This document shows positions 36,014 through 46,928 of a stretch of DNA of 64,000 nt, piece after piece. The notes beneath the pieces were generated by a model. It had not been told where the DNA came from. It ran no database searches and saw nothing but the letters and a program-made list of their open reading frames with translations. Source of the stretch: Eustoma russellianum (Eukaryota > Streptophyta > Magnoliopsida > Gentianales > Gentianaceae); assembly GCA_036186865.1 (NCBI GenBank), contig AP025067.1, positions 9,348,981 to 9,412,980 of the forward strand, given 5' to 3'. The position numbers and the translations under genes are program-made. How positions within the stretch are numbered: position 1 is the stretch's first letter; each line of letters opens with the position of its first letter.

Positions 36014-37224
36014 TTGGGATTCATAGACGGTACTCGTGACTACTCGTGGAATCATTCGATATGTCGTGGGTACTATTCTTATGTTACAAAAAGTTATATA
36101 GCCAGTCATGTCTTGTCATGTTTATGTATGTATGAAAAGAGACGTTTTCAAAATTTTTACGATGCATTTATCACGATCATATCTCATGAACCCTTTAGTG
36201 CCCTTAAGTTACGACTTTCATAGTACGAGACCAAGAATGATTAAAAGAAACAAACCAAAAGAGATTGTACATAAGACTGCTCTTTACCTGTGGTAGTTTT
36301 TTTTGTTATACGATATCTGCTCGAGTTATTGCATTGTTTACTGTTATTGATTTCTTTACTGTTGTTATGCCCTGCACCCTCCATAGGATAATTAAAAGAC
36401 GAAGAAGGAATTAAAGGAGATTAATGACGGTCAACGGTAATGAATTAGGAATTAAGTATGAGATTAATTAGAAATTAATGAGAGATTAAATATTAGAATT
36501 AAATAGTATTTAATTTTAGAATTAAATAATAAAGGTTTATCTTTTAAGATAAATAAGATAAGATATAATTTAGAAACACCAAATTTCACCCTGCCCATAT
36601 AAAAACTGACAAACGTCAGTTTCCTCATTACGCAGAGAAAACTGACGCAGCCTCCTTTCTTCCCCATACGCGATTTTGAGACCCTGCAGCCCTAGGAGAA
36701 GAAACTCTCCAGAAATCAATCCATTCTCCGTTCATTCATCAATCCGTTTCCGAGTAATCAAAGGCAAGTAACTTTCTTATAAGTTCCTACGTTTTGTGAA
36801 AGAAAAATGGCCTATTTTGATATCAAATTAGATCACCATGTAGTAGTTTCGTTTTGTGATTATTTGTATCTGATCTATGTGTTTTGGTTTTGAGATTTGG
36901 CTGCTGTATATGAAAAAGTATTCGTTGTTGTTGTTGATTATGTGAAATCATGCAAATCCCTATCCCGAAATCCCTTTGGATATGCCTTCATTGCTGGATA
37001 GGTTTGGGAATAGGAAAAGGAGGGATCTTTTGGGTGCGATGTGAGGAACAAAGTGCGTTTAGGCTTGAACGTATGATGGGTTCCGAGAGGGTTTTGCGTT
37101 GATGAATTATGCTTGGATTGATAGGGTGGTTAGGCTTGGAATGATGGGTTGGTAATTGGGGAAACGTTGGTTGAAGATTGCATCTTCTGCAGAAATTCAC
37201 AGAACAAAGTTCACAGGAAACGCT

Positions 37225-37494
37225 GACATCGATCGATCAATGTCAGAGATCGATGTCCCCTGCTGGACATCGATCGATCGATGAGGGGTGAGCTGAGAGA
37301 TCGATGTCCTCCGTTGGACATCGATCGATCGATGTAGGGGAAGGTTGAGAGATCGATGTCCTCTATTGGACATCGATCGATCGATGTATAAGAGGCTGAG
37401 AGATCGATGTTCTCTGATGGACATCGATCGATCGATGTGAGGGTATGATGTCACATCGATCAATCGATGTGAGGGGATGATGTCCATCAGTTTT
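37225..37494. repeat. about 50-bp tandem array with CATCGATCGATCGATG palindromes (5' LTR)
   Basis: About six units, each of the form GGACATCGATCGATCGATG, a variable part, then GAGAGATCGATGTCC. It is duplicated in the 3' LTR (44732-44994). The palindrome ATCGATCGATCGAT is self-complementary. Confidence 0.9.
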
Positions 37495-37961
37495 GTGGGA
37501 AAATAGAGGAAGAAAGAGGGAAGCTAGGGGAATCTTTGGGTGACCTTAGAGACTCCTTAGGACCTGATTAAAGGTAGACTAAGTCTCGGGAACGTGACTT
37601 AGGAGGGTGAATCAACTTGGTGAGTTTGAAAGGGGTTTTCGAATCGGATTTCAATGTGGATGACTTAGAAGGGTTAGGAGATGAACGTACGGGGTGTTTT
37701 AGAGTTCAATGAAGGAAGGATAGGGATACTCGCATTGGTTGTGAACTTTAGAATCGAGACTAGGTATTGACGAGCTTGTCGAAGCCTAAGTTTAATGTGT
37801 AAGTTAGTATCTTGTGTGTTGTTTATACTTGCGCATGTGTTTGTAAATTGCATTACGAGAACGAGAAATGTGATTGAAACGAGGAGTCTTGCATCATGGC
37901 ACTTGCATTTGCATATTGATTTGAAAAGAGATGTGCTTCGGCACAGATTTGCGAAGGTCAC

Positions 37962-38239
37962 CTGCAATGTTAACCGGGATGGAAATTTAAGCCGGGGTGC
38001 ATTGCAGGGCACAAAAAGCTGTAACGTTAACCGGGATGGAAATATAAGCCGGGGTGCGTTACAGGGTATAAAGTCCTCTGCAATGTTAATCGGGATGGAA
38101 ATATAAGCCGAGGTGCATTGCAGAGTATTACGAGTCTGTGATGTTAATCGGGATGGAAATATAAGCCGAGGTGCATCACAGAGCATAACGAGCCTGTAAC
38201 GTTAACCGGGATGGAAATGTAAGCCGGGGTGCGTTACAG
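37962..38239. repeat. five-unit covarying hairpin array (5' LTR)
   Basis: 46-nt units at 37962-38007, 38019-38064, 38078-38123, 38136-38181 and 38194-38239. Outer stems: CTGCAATG/CATTGCAG, CTGTAACG/CGTTACAG, CTGCAATG/CATTGCAG, CTGTGATG/CATCACAG, CTGTAACG/CGTTACAG. Inner stem: CCGG/CCGG in units 1, 2 and 5, TCGG/CCGA in units 3 and 4. The loop includes GATGGAAAT(A/T)TAA. Both stems vary by paired changes. Confidence 0.85.
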
Positions 38240-38470
38240 GGTTACGAGTTACGAGACCGGACATTGTGACATGCATTGCACTGATTTGAAAAGGAATGGC
38301 TCATGCATTTGTGATTGTGTAGTGTAGTGCATATTTTGACATGCATCACGAGAGTCGTTGTGGTATGGATGTGCGTGGTATTCGATTGTTATTGAATCGT
38401 TAATTGCGTTCAATTTGCTGCACTTGCTATTATGTGATTCGTTTATCTATTTGGAAGTTTTACAAGACAT

Positions 38471-38656
38471 GTGCCCCACAATTCCCTGAATTATAAGATT
38501 ACTCATGTCTTGCCATGTGTTGATCCCGTATGTCTTATAAGTGGGTTACTTGCTAGCGTTTTCGCTAAGGGTACTGCCTTTGTCATTGCAGATGAGCCTA
38601 GTTACGATATGATTTTCATTGAGGACGACGGCGAGTGGGCAGAATGGGATGCCTAG
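38471..38656 (+). CDS. putative LTR-embedded terminal exon/ORF (gypsy-2 5' LTR)
   Basis: The open frame ends ADEPSYDMIFIEDDGEWAEWDA and TAG at 38654. A CATTGCAG acceptor-like site ends at 38591, leaving a 65-nt last exon in the same phase as the other LTR families. A GTATGT donor-like site is at 38529, giving a possible 63-bp intron. The 3' LTR copy differs by one residue near the end (D to D, G to S). The IED core recurs in LTR-4 and in the WIEDEP families. Function unknown. Confidence 0.4.
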   Translation: MPHNSLNYKITHVLPCVDPVCLISGLLASVFAKGTAFVIADEPSYDMIFIEDDGEWAEWDA

Positions 38657-38929
38657 ACTTTGTGGAGAGAATTGATTAGCTAGATTCTGTTATTTCTTGA
38701 TTCATTTGAGGTTTTAGATGGCTACGACCATATACAGTTCTTTTGATATTCATATTGTCTTTTGACGTACTGCATTGATGGTTTAGATTGTCAAGATATG
38801 TTTCCGCACTTATTTCTCTTACGTCATCGATGACGTGTATTCTAGAGATGAGACGTCTTGTAGTCTTCTCAGTAAGCTACGACGGGTGTACCGGTTCAGA
38901 TTCCGCTGTCCGGGTCGGGGCGCTACAGG

Positions 38930-38946
38930 TGGTATCAGAGCCTAGG
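38930..38946 (+). promoter_or_regulatory. primer binding site, gypsy-2
   Basis: TGGTATCAGAGCCTAGG begins 3 nt after the LTR end and is complementary to the initiator methionine tRNA 3' end. Confidence 0.9.
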
Positions 38947-39199
38947 CTTCAGATCTACCAACCTAGGTTATGACATGTAGAGTCTTAAGATATGATCTTC
39001 ACCTTAAGTTGATCTTTAAGTCTAAGTATGCAATCCTAGATTTAAGTTTGATTGGGATGGGTGTGTGTACGAGCGCGACTAAAAGTAATCAATAAATGTT
39101 ATTTATTTTAACTTATGAATCCCGTCTTGTACAACAGTATGGACCCCAAGCATTTAATCTTGGAACTGCTCGATACTAATAAGCGTGATCTTGCAGAAA

Positions 39200-42100
39200 A
39201 TGCCTCCTAGACGTGATAATCAAAGAAACGGTGGCAATGGGAACAACAATAACCCTCCACCACCACCACCTCCAGTGTTAGTACCCCAAGCGCTGATTGA
39301 TGCTATCACAGTGATAGCACAAGGAGTTGCGCAACAACAGCAACAACCCCCTCCGCCACCACCGCCACAGCACGGCATTAGGTATTATATTGGGGAGATG
39401 CGCAAGATGCATGCCCCAACCTTTGAAGGAACCACTGATCCTGAGGTGGCTGGATTTTGGAAGGATGAAATTGAGAAATGCTTCAGGCTTGTGCAAGTGC
39501 CTGAAGAACTAAAGGTGGATGTAGCCACACCCCTACTGATTGGCAGAGCTAATGCCTGGTGGAACGGCATCCTGCCCAAGATGATTCCTCCCATCCAGTG
39601 GAGTCAGTTTGTGCAGGCCTACAAAGACTACTACGTGCCTGAGACTGCCGTTTTGGAGAAGATGAGGCAGTTTGATAAGTTTGAGCAAGGGAGGATGACA
39701 GTTTCCGATTACGCTGACAGGTTCCATGCCTTGGGCAAATTCACACCCTTGGTATTGGAAAATAATCGGATGAAGATGCTGAAGTTCGAAGAGGGTCTGA
39801 ACCCCCGCATACGGACGGCTATAGTGGGGTCGAGTCTGAAAACATTTGAGGAAATGCTGGACGCATGTTACCGAGTGGAGAGTGACATGCGTAGGTCACA
39901 ACCAAGAGAGGCTCGGGAAGAATCAAGCAAGAGGCCAAGAATGGAGCAAAGTGGAGGTAGGCCCAGACGTTGGGTCAAGATCCCTAGAAAAGGACAAGCG
40001 GGGCCAGTTCAAATGGCACCGCAGCCAAATCAACCCAATCGCCAAACACCAGCAGAATGTCCACACTGCCAAAGGAGACACGTGGGCGAATGTTGGAAAA
40101 TAACTGGTGCGTGCTTCAAATGTGGAAAGGCGGGCCATAGGATCAAGGACTGCCCTGAATGGAACCCTAAGCCTCAGACAGCAGTAGGGCCGGCTCAGCA
40201 GCAGAGAGGCAGGCCCAATGCGAGAGTCCACGCCATGACGGACGCTGAAGTCCAGGAGGATGCAAACGTGGTGACAGGTATGACCTAAGTTGAATGACAG
40301 TTGCTTAAGCTGAATTTTAGTCCTTTAAGTTGATGATTGAATATGTGTTATGTGAAAACCTTTATGTGTTACCCTCTTGTGATTAGGTGTGATCCTAGTT
40401 AACAAAGTACCCGCAAACGTGTTATTTGATAGTGGAGCTAGTCACTTCTTCATCTCTAAGCGATTCGCCAAAGGACTCGATTGTCTACCCGAGTGGCTTG
40501 AGAACCCATTTAGAGTGCAAGCAGCCGGCGAACAAGTGCTGGTATCCCATCACCAGTACAAGGATTGTGATTTGGAATTGGATGGGAAGATATTCTCGGT
40601 GACCTTAGTCCCAATTCCAATGAAGGACTTTGATGTAATATTGGGCATGGATTGGCTGACCAAGAATCATGCCAATATTGATTGTAAACTTAAGCAAGTG
40701 ACCCTCAAGGACCCTGAGATGAATGACAACACGGTACAAGGAAATGTCAAGATAACCAAAGCTCCAAAGAAGATATACTGGACAGCGATTAAGGCCTTTA
40801 AGGCTTTGCAAAAAGGAGCAGAGGGATACATGGTGTATGCCGTAGATGCTAAGCAAGAAGTTCCCTCCATTGATCAAATTTCGGTAATCAGTGAATTTAA
40901 GGACGTATTTCCGGACGACTTACCGGGAGTTCCGCCATCAAGAGAAGTGGAGTTTGAGATCAATTTGATACCCAGAGCCGAGCCTATATCTAAGGCACCC
41001 TACAGAATGGCTCCAGCAGAACTTAAGGAGCTAAAGGGGTAACTTCAGGAGTTGTTAGACAAAAAGTTAATTCGCCCCAGCGTATCTCCTTGGGGAGCTC
41101 CAGTTCTATTCGTAAAGAAGAAAGATGGCAGCATGAGGTTATGCATCGATTACCGAGAGTTGAACAAGATCACCATTAAGAATAAATATCCTCTGACAAG
41201 GATAGAGGATTTATTTGACCAACTAAAAGGAGCTCGCTGGTTTTCAAAGATCGACCTTCGACAAGGGTATCATCAATTGCTTGTGAAAGCGGGAGACGTT
41301 CCCAAGACCGCTTTTCGGACTCGATATGGTCATTATGAATTTCTGGTGATGCCTTTTGGATTAACTAATGCCCCAGCGGCATTCATGGACTTGATGAACA
41401 CCGTATTTCGAGAGCAGTTGGACCAATCCGTTGTGGTGTTCATCGATGACATCCTAGTCTACTCCCCCGACGAGCAAGCTCATGCTGAACACTTAAGAGT
41501 AGTGTTGCAAATTTTGAGGCAACAAAAGCTCTACGCCAAATTCAGCAAGTGTGAATTTTGGCTAAGAAGTGTAGCCTTCCTCGGTCACGTGATTTCGGAA
41601 GATGGGATCTCTGTGGATCCTAAGAAGATAGAAGCCATCACTGAATGTCCAAGACCCACAAATGTGACCGAAGTCAGAAGCTTCCTAGGCTTGGCAGGCT
41701 ACTATAGGAAGTTTGTTGAGGGATTCTCAACGATAGCAGTGCCATTGAGTCGACTTACGCAGAAGAAGACAAAGTTCGAATGGACTGCGGAATGCGAGCA
41801 GAGCTTTACCGAGCTCAAGAAGAGATTGACCACAGCCCCGGTGTTGGCACAACCCTCAGGCACCGACGGTTTCGTGATCTATAGTGACGCGTCCAAGAAA
41901 GGACTAGGTATGTACATCCTTACAATTAATGCATTGTATATACTTATGCTAGTCTTGAATTAACTTTCTGTTTATAGGGTGTGTCTTGATGCAAAATGAA
42001 CGAGTTATTTCGTACGCGTCAAGACAGTTGAAACCATATGAGCAGAATTATCCGACGCATGACTTGGAACTCGCAGCTGTGGTATTTGCTCTTAAGATCT

Positions 42101-43824
42101 GGAGACACTATCTATATGGAGAGAAATGCGCCGTGTTCACAGATCATAAGAGTTTGAAATACCTATTCTCGCAGAAGGAATTGAATATGAGACAGAGAAG
42201 ATGGTTAGAGCTACTTAAGGACTATGACCTAACCATCAACTACCATCCGGGTAAGGCCAACAGAGTGGCAGATGCACTGAGCAGAAAATCTAGCCACACA
42301 AGACAATCTCCGTTGGAAAGAGAAATTGAGGAGTTTGACCTCGAAGTGGTGGACGCCGTAGCGAATGTTCTGACGGCTTTATCCATCAGCCCAGACTTGG
42401 TAGACAGGATCAAAGAGGCGCAGTATGGGGACGCAGCGCTAAGAGACATTCGTGACAAGCTAGCTGCGGAACCAGTAAAAGATTTCCAGTTGCGAGGAGA
42501 TGGAAGTTTATGGTTCCAAAATAGGTTGTGCGTACCTAACAATGATGAGCTTCGTAAGGAGTTGCTAAATGAAGCTCATAACTCGAGGTTATCTATTCAT
42601 CCCGGCAGCACGAAGATGTACAAGGACCTCAAAAGAAACTATTGGTGGATAGGGATGAAAAGATCAATTGCGGCCCATGTTGGAAGGTGTTTGGTATGCC
42701 AACAAGTCAAGGCCGAACATCAACGACCTGGTGGTTTGATGATGCCGTTAGAGATTCCAGAATGGAAGTGGGAACACGTGACGATAGACTTCGTAATAGG
42801 ACTACCCAAGACTCGCAATGGAAATGAAATGATTTGGGTGATTGTAGACCGTTTGACAAAGACCGCTCACTTTATAGCTATGCCACATGGTACGTCTTAC
42901 GAGAAGCTTTCCAATATATATGTGGATAACATTGTGAGCCTACATGGAGTCCCAGTCAGCATTGTGTCGGACCGTGACCCCAAATTCACCTCTAAGTTCT
43001 GGAGGGCATTTCAGAAGGCAATGGGTACCGAGCTGAGAATGAGTACTGCGTACCACCCTCAAACGGATGGTCAGTCCGAGAGAACCATCCAAACCTTGGA
43101 GGATATGTTAAGAGCATGCGCCTTAGATTTTAAAGGAAACTGGGATAGCATGTTGAAGTTAATGGAGTTTTCATATAACAACAGCTATCACAGTGCAATT
43201 GGCATGGCGCCATTTGAAGCCTTATATGGACGTAAGTGCAGGTCCCCAGTTTTTTGGGATGAAGTTGGAGAAAGAAATGTCACTGCACCTGAGTTGGTTG
43301 AACAAACAGTTGAAAAGGTCAAAGTGATAAGAGATAGACTAAGGGTGGCTCAAGATCGTAATAAGAGTTGGGCTGACACAAAGAGGCGACCCTTGGAGTT
43401 TGAGGAAGGTGAAAAGGTCTATTTACGAGTTTCACCCACCAAGGGAGTGGCAAGATTCGGAATGAAGGGCAAGTTAAGCCCAAGATATATTGGACCTTAC
43501 GAAGTTCTTGGTAAAGTTGGTGAAAGAGCATACAGACTCGCCTTGCCTCCGAAATTGTCACAAGTTCACAACGTATTTCATGTGTCCCAACTGAGGAAAT
43601 ACATACCAGACGTGAGCCATATCTTGGAAGCTCAACCGTTGGATGTTAAGGAAGATATCACTTATGAAGAACGTCCAATAAAGGTTGTGGACAAAAAAGA
43701 TCAAGTCCTACGCCGACGCGTCATTCCGTATGTCAAAGTTCAGTGGAGTAACCATACGGAGCGCGAAGCCACGTGGGAGCTTGAAGAGCAAATGAAGGAG
43801 TTATATCCACATCTCTTTCAATAA
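39200..43824 (+). CDS. gypsy-2 gag-pol polyprotein with two introns and one premature stop
   Basis: Exons 39200-40277, 40387-41907 and 41978-43824 give 1481 codons plus stop. Start MPPRRDNQ at 39200. Capsid domain about 39390-39890; CPHC finger and one CCHC knuckle (CFKCGKAGHRIKDC) about 40055-40155. Protease DSGASHFF, Asp at 40428. RT VKKKDGSMRLCIDYRELN from about 41115 and FIDD at 41439-41450. RNase H YSDASKKGLG[intron]CVLMQ. Integrase HHCC about 42570-42710, catalytic D 42787, D 42970, E 43078. Chromodomain-like C-terminus with VKVQWSNHTEREATWE about 43730-43780, the Tekay style. The only stop is TAA at 41040-41042, where related elements have Gln or Glu. Without it the element could be autonomous. 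The stop makes this copy non-coding for pol unless read through. Confidence 0.92.
40278..40386 (+). other. putative intron 1 of gypsy-2 (gag/protease boundary, 109 bp)
   Basis: GTATGA...GATTAG, phase 1, between VVTG and VILVNKVPANVL. Unspliced, the gag frame stops at 40286-40288 (TAA). 109 bp is 1 mod 3; excision restores the frame. Same codon and phase as gypsy-1 intron 1, with different length and sequence. Confidence 0.85.
41908..41977 (+). other. putative intron 2 of gypsy-2 (inside RNase H, 70 bp)
   Basis: GTATGT...TTATAG, phase 1, between GLG and CVLMQNERVI. Gypsy-1 is uninterrupted here (GLGCVLMQKDRVI). The 70 bp contain stops, are AT-rich and end with a T-rich tract (TTTCTGTTTATAG). 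Confidence 0.87.
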
Positions 43825-43857
43825 GGTACGCCAGTTTCGAGGACGAAACTTTCTGTA

Positions 43858-43869
43858 ACGGGGGTGGAA
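43858..43869 (+). promoter_or_regulatory. polypurine tract, gypsy-2
   Basis: ACGGGGGTGGAA lies immediately before TGTTATG of the 3' LTR. It is the plus-strand primer site. Confidence 0.85.
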
Positions 43870-46433
43870 TGTTATGCCCCACATCCTCCGTAGGATAATT
43901 AAAAGACGAAGAAGGAATTAAAGGAGATTAATGACGGTCAACGGTAATGAATTAGGAATTAAGTATGAGATTAATTAGAAATTAATGAGAGATTAAATAT
44001 TAGAATTAAATAGTATTTAATTTTAGAATTAAATAATAAAGGTTTATCTTTTAAGATAAATAAGATAAGATATAATTTAGAAACACCAAATTTCACCCTG
44101 CCCATATAAAAACTGACAAACGTCAGTTTCCTCATTACGCAGAGAAAACTGACGCAGCCTCCTTTCTTCCCCATACGCGATTTTGAGACCCTGCAGCCCT
44201 AGGAGAAGAAACTCTCCAGAAATCAATCCATTCTCCGTTCATTCATCAATCCGTTTCCGAGTAATCAAAGTCAAGTAACTTTCTTATAAGTTCCTACGTT
44301 TTGTGAAAGAAAAATGGCCTATTTTGATATCAAATTGGATCACCATGCAGTAGTTTCGTTTTGTGATTATGTGTATCTGATCTATGTGTTTTGGTTTCGA
44401 GATTTGGCCACTGTATATGAAAAAGTATTCGTTGTTGTATTTGATTATGTGAAATCATGCAAATCCCTACCCCGAAATCCCTTTGGATGTGCCTTCATTG
44501 CTGGATAGGTTTGGGAATGGGAAAAGGAGGGATCTTTTGGGTGCGATGTGAGGAACAAAGTGCGTTTAGGCTTGAACATATGATGGGTTCCGAGAGGGTT
44601 TTGCGTTGATGAATTATGATTGGATTGATAGGGTGGTTAGGCTTGGAATGATGGGTTGGTAATCGGGGAAACGTTGGTTGAAGATTGCATCTTCTGCAGA
44701 AATTCGCAGAACAAAGTTCACAGGAAACGCTGACATCGATCGATCAATGTCAGAGATCGATGTCCCCTGTTGGACATCGATCGATCGATGAGGGGTGAGC
44801 TGAGAGATCGATGTCCTCTGTTGGACATCGATCGATCGATGTAGGGGAAGGTTGAGAGATCGATGTCCTCTGTTGGACATCGATCGATCGATGTATAAGA
44901 GGCTGAGAGATCGATGTTCTCTGATGGACATCGATCGATCGATGTGAGGGTATGATGTCACATCGATCAATCGATGTGAAGGGATGATGTCCATCAGTTT
45001 TGTGGGAAAATAGAGGAAGAAAGAGGGAAGCTAGGGGAATCTTTGGGTGACCTTGGAGACTCCTTAGGACCTGATTAAAGGTAGACTAAGTCTTGGGAAC
45101 GTGACTTAGGAGGGTGAATCAACTTGGTGAGTTTGAAAGGGGTTTTCGAATCGGATTTCAATGTGGATGACTTAGAAGGGTTAGGAGATGAACGTACGGG
45201 GTGTTTTAGAGTTCAATGTAGGAAGGATAGGGATACTCGCATTGGTTGTGAACTTTAGAATCGAGACTAGGTATTGACGAGCTTGTCGAAGCCTAAGTTT
45301 GATGTGTAAGTTAGTATCTTGTGTGTTGTTTATACTTGCGCATGTGAATGTAAATTGCATACGAGAACGAGAAATGTGATTGAAACGAGGAGTCTTGCAT
45401 CATGGCACTTGCATTTGCATATTGATTTGAAAAGAGATGTGCTTCGGCACAGATTTGCGAAGGTGACCTGCAATGTTAACCGGGATGGAAATTTAAGCCG
45501 GGGTGCATTGCAGGACACAAAAGGCTGTAACGTTAACCGGGATGGAAATATAAGCCGGGGTGCGTTACAGGGTATAAAGTCCTCTGTAATATTAATCGGG
45601 ATGGAAATATAAGCCGAGGTGCATTGCAGAGTATTACGAGTCTGTGATGTTAATCGGGATGGAAATATAAGCCGAGGTGCATCACAGAGCATAACGAGCC
45701 TGTAACGTTAACCGGGATGGAAATGTAAGCCGGGGTGCGTTACAGGGTTACGAGTTACGAGACCGGACATTGTGACATGCATTGCACTGATTTGAAAAGG
45801 AATGGCTCATGCATTTATGATTGTGTAGTGTAGTGCATATTTTGACATGCATCACGAGAGTCGTTGTGGTATGGATGTGTGTGGTATTCGATTGTTATTG
45901 AATCGTTAATTGCGTTCAATTTGCTGCACTTGCTATTATGTGATTCGTTTATCTATTTGGAAGTTTTACAAGACATGTGCCCCACAATTCCCTGAATTAT
46001 AAGATTACTCATGTCTTGCCATGTGTTGATCCCGTATGTCTTATAAGTGGGTTACTTGCTAGCGTTTTCGCTAAGGGTACTGCCTTTGTCATTGCAGATG
46101 AGCCTAGTTACGATATGATTTTCATTGAGGACGACAGCGAGTGGGCAGAATGGGATGCCTAGACTTTGTGGAGAGAATTGATTAGCTAGATTATGTTATT
46201 TCTTGATTCATTTGAGGTTTTAGATGGCTGCGACCATATACAGTTCTTTTGATATTCACATTGTCTTTTGACGTACTGCATCGATGGTTTAGATTGTCAA
46301 GATATGTTTCCGCACTTATTTCTCTTACGTCATCGATGATGTGTATTCGAGAGATGAGACGTCTTGTAGTCTTCTCAGTAAGCTACGACGGGTGTACCGG
46401 TTCGGATTCCGCTGTCCGGATCGGGGCGCTACA
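43870..46433 (+). repeat. gypsy-2 3' LTR
   Basis: TGTTATGCCCCA...GGGGCGCTACA. It differs from the 5' LTR at scattered sites, with four transitions concentrated in the first 25 bp. It contains the ATCGATCG array (44732-44994) and hairpin array (45468-45745, where one unit has CTGTAATA opposite CATTGCAG and so a weakened stem). Confidence 0.95.
45977..46162 (+). CDS. putative LTR-embedded terminal exon/ORF (gypsy-2 3' LTR)
   Basis: Same 61-codon frame as in the 5' LTR, differing by one residue (G to S in DDGE/DDSE). The last-exon part after CATTGCAG is 46098-46162, 65 nt. Confidence 0.4.
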   Translation: MPHNSLNYKITHVLPCVDPVCLISGLLASVFAKGTAFVIADEPSYDMIFIEDDSEWAEWDA

Positions 46434-46590
46434 ACTGTTATCTTCATACATATTACACATATGATATATGTGTTACAACTTACTGTATCACCCACTACCC
46501 CAGTCTCCATGCATGATCCATTTGACGAACCTAGGCTAAAATACTTGCAGAGCGATTTGTTATCACTCACCCCTTTATTTCACCATGCAG

Positions 46591-46640
46591 ATCCACAGGA
46601 CCATGAACCAGAGTTTATAGAGGATAAGCCTCGAGACTAG
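46591..46640 (+). CDS. putative LTR-embedded terminal exon (LTR-4)
   Basis: After CACTCACCCC...CACCATGCAG (branch-point-like and acceptor-like), 50 nt read DPQDHEPEFIEDKPRD and TAG at 46638. The length is again 2 mod 3, and it lies 283 bp before the LTR end. The frame is open further upstream to 46341, partly across the nested-element boundary. Confidence 0.38.
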
Positions 46641-46928
46641 GTGCAAGAAGCTGAGTAGTAGCCGGCTATGGCCTCTTTTATAATTTGGATATCAAGCTAT
46701 GTACTCTGATATATTTGGTACTCTTGATGTACTTATGGTACTTATGCGGATGTATTAGGATGTACTTATGTTGATGTTTATTTCTGCTTATGTTATTTTG
46801 CTTCCGCTCATCGATACATGTTATGATGATTTGTACATGAATATTATCGACGCCTTATACTTCTCGTAGCAGAGTACGGCGGGTGCACTGTGCTGAGATC
46901 CTAGTCCTAGGCAGGGCACTACAAAGAG

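Larger units (their letters stand above)
36363..38927 (+). repeat. gypsy-2 5' LTR
   Basis: TGTTATGCCCTG...GGGGCGCTACA, ending 2 bp before the PBS. A TATA-like CCCATATAAAAACTGAC is at about 36595. It contains an ATCGATCG array (37225-37494), a 46-nt hairpin array (37962-38239) and a 61-codon frame ending at 38656. Confidence 0.95.
36358..46438 (+). mobile_element. gypsy-2: nearly intact Tekay-like chromovirus, TSD ACTGT
   Basis: The complete structure is TSD ACTGT (36358-36362), 5' LTR 36363-38927, PBS 38930, gag-pol 39200-43824, polypurine tract to 43869, 3' LTR 43870-46433, TSD ACTGT (46434-46438). The LTRs are 2565 and 2564 bp and closely similar; by eye about 16 differences lie in the first 660 bp and few later. 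This makes it one of the younger insertions in the window. It is inserted in LTR-4. Confidence 0.96.
32471..46928 (+). mobile_element. gypsy solo LTR (LTR-4, about 4.37 kb net) split by gypsy-2, TSD AAGAG
   Basis: The LTR starts TGTTACGACCC at 32476 and ends GGGCACTACA at 46923. AAGAG flanks both ends (32471-32475, 46924-46928). It consists of 32476-36362 and 46439-46923. The viral reading frame outside continues across it if one AAGAG copy is dropped, which confirms the edges. It has no internal domains, so it is a solo LTR. 32530-35700 holds no gene that I can support. Confidence 0.9.

Noticed and set aside
37197..37487. 96-codon minus-strand frame with repeated HRSIDVQ-type peptides (also 44614-44994)
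   Set aside because: It is the translation of the ATCGATCG tandem array. The repeats explain the open frame.
37962..38239. CRISPR-like repeat-spacer layout
   Set aside because: It lies in a plant LTR, units are nearly contiguous and paired internally, there are no cas genes, and the array is duplicated in both LTRs.
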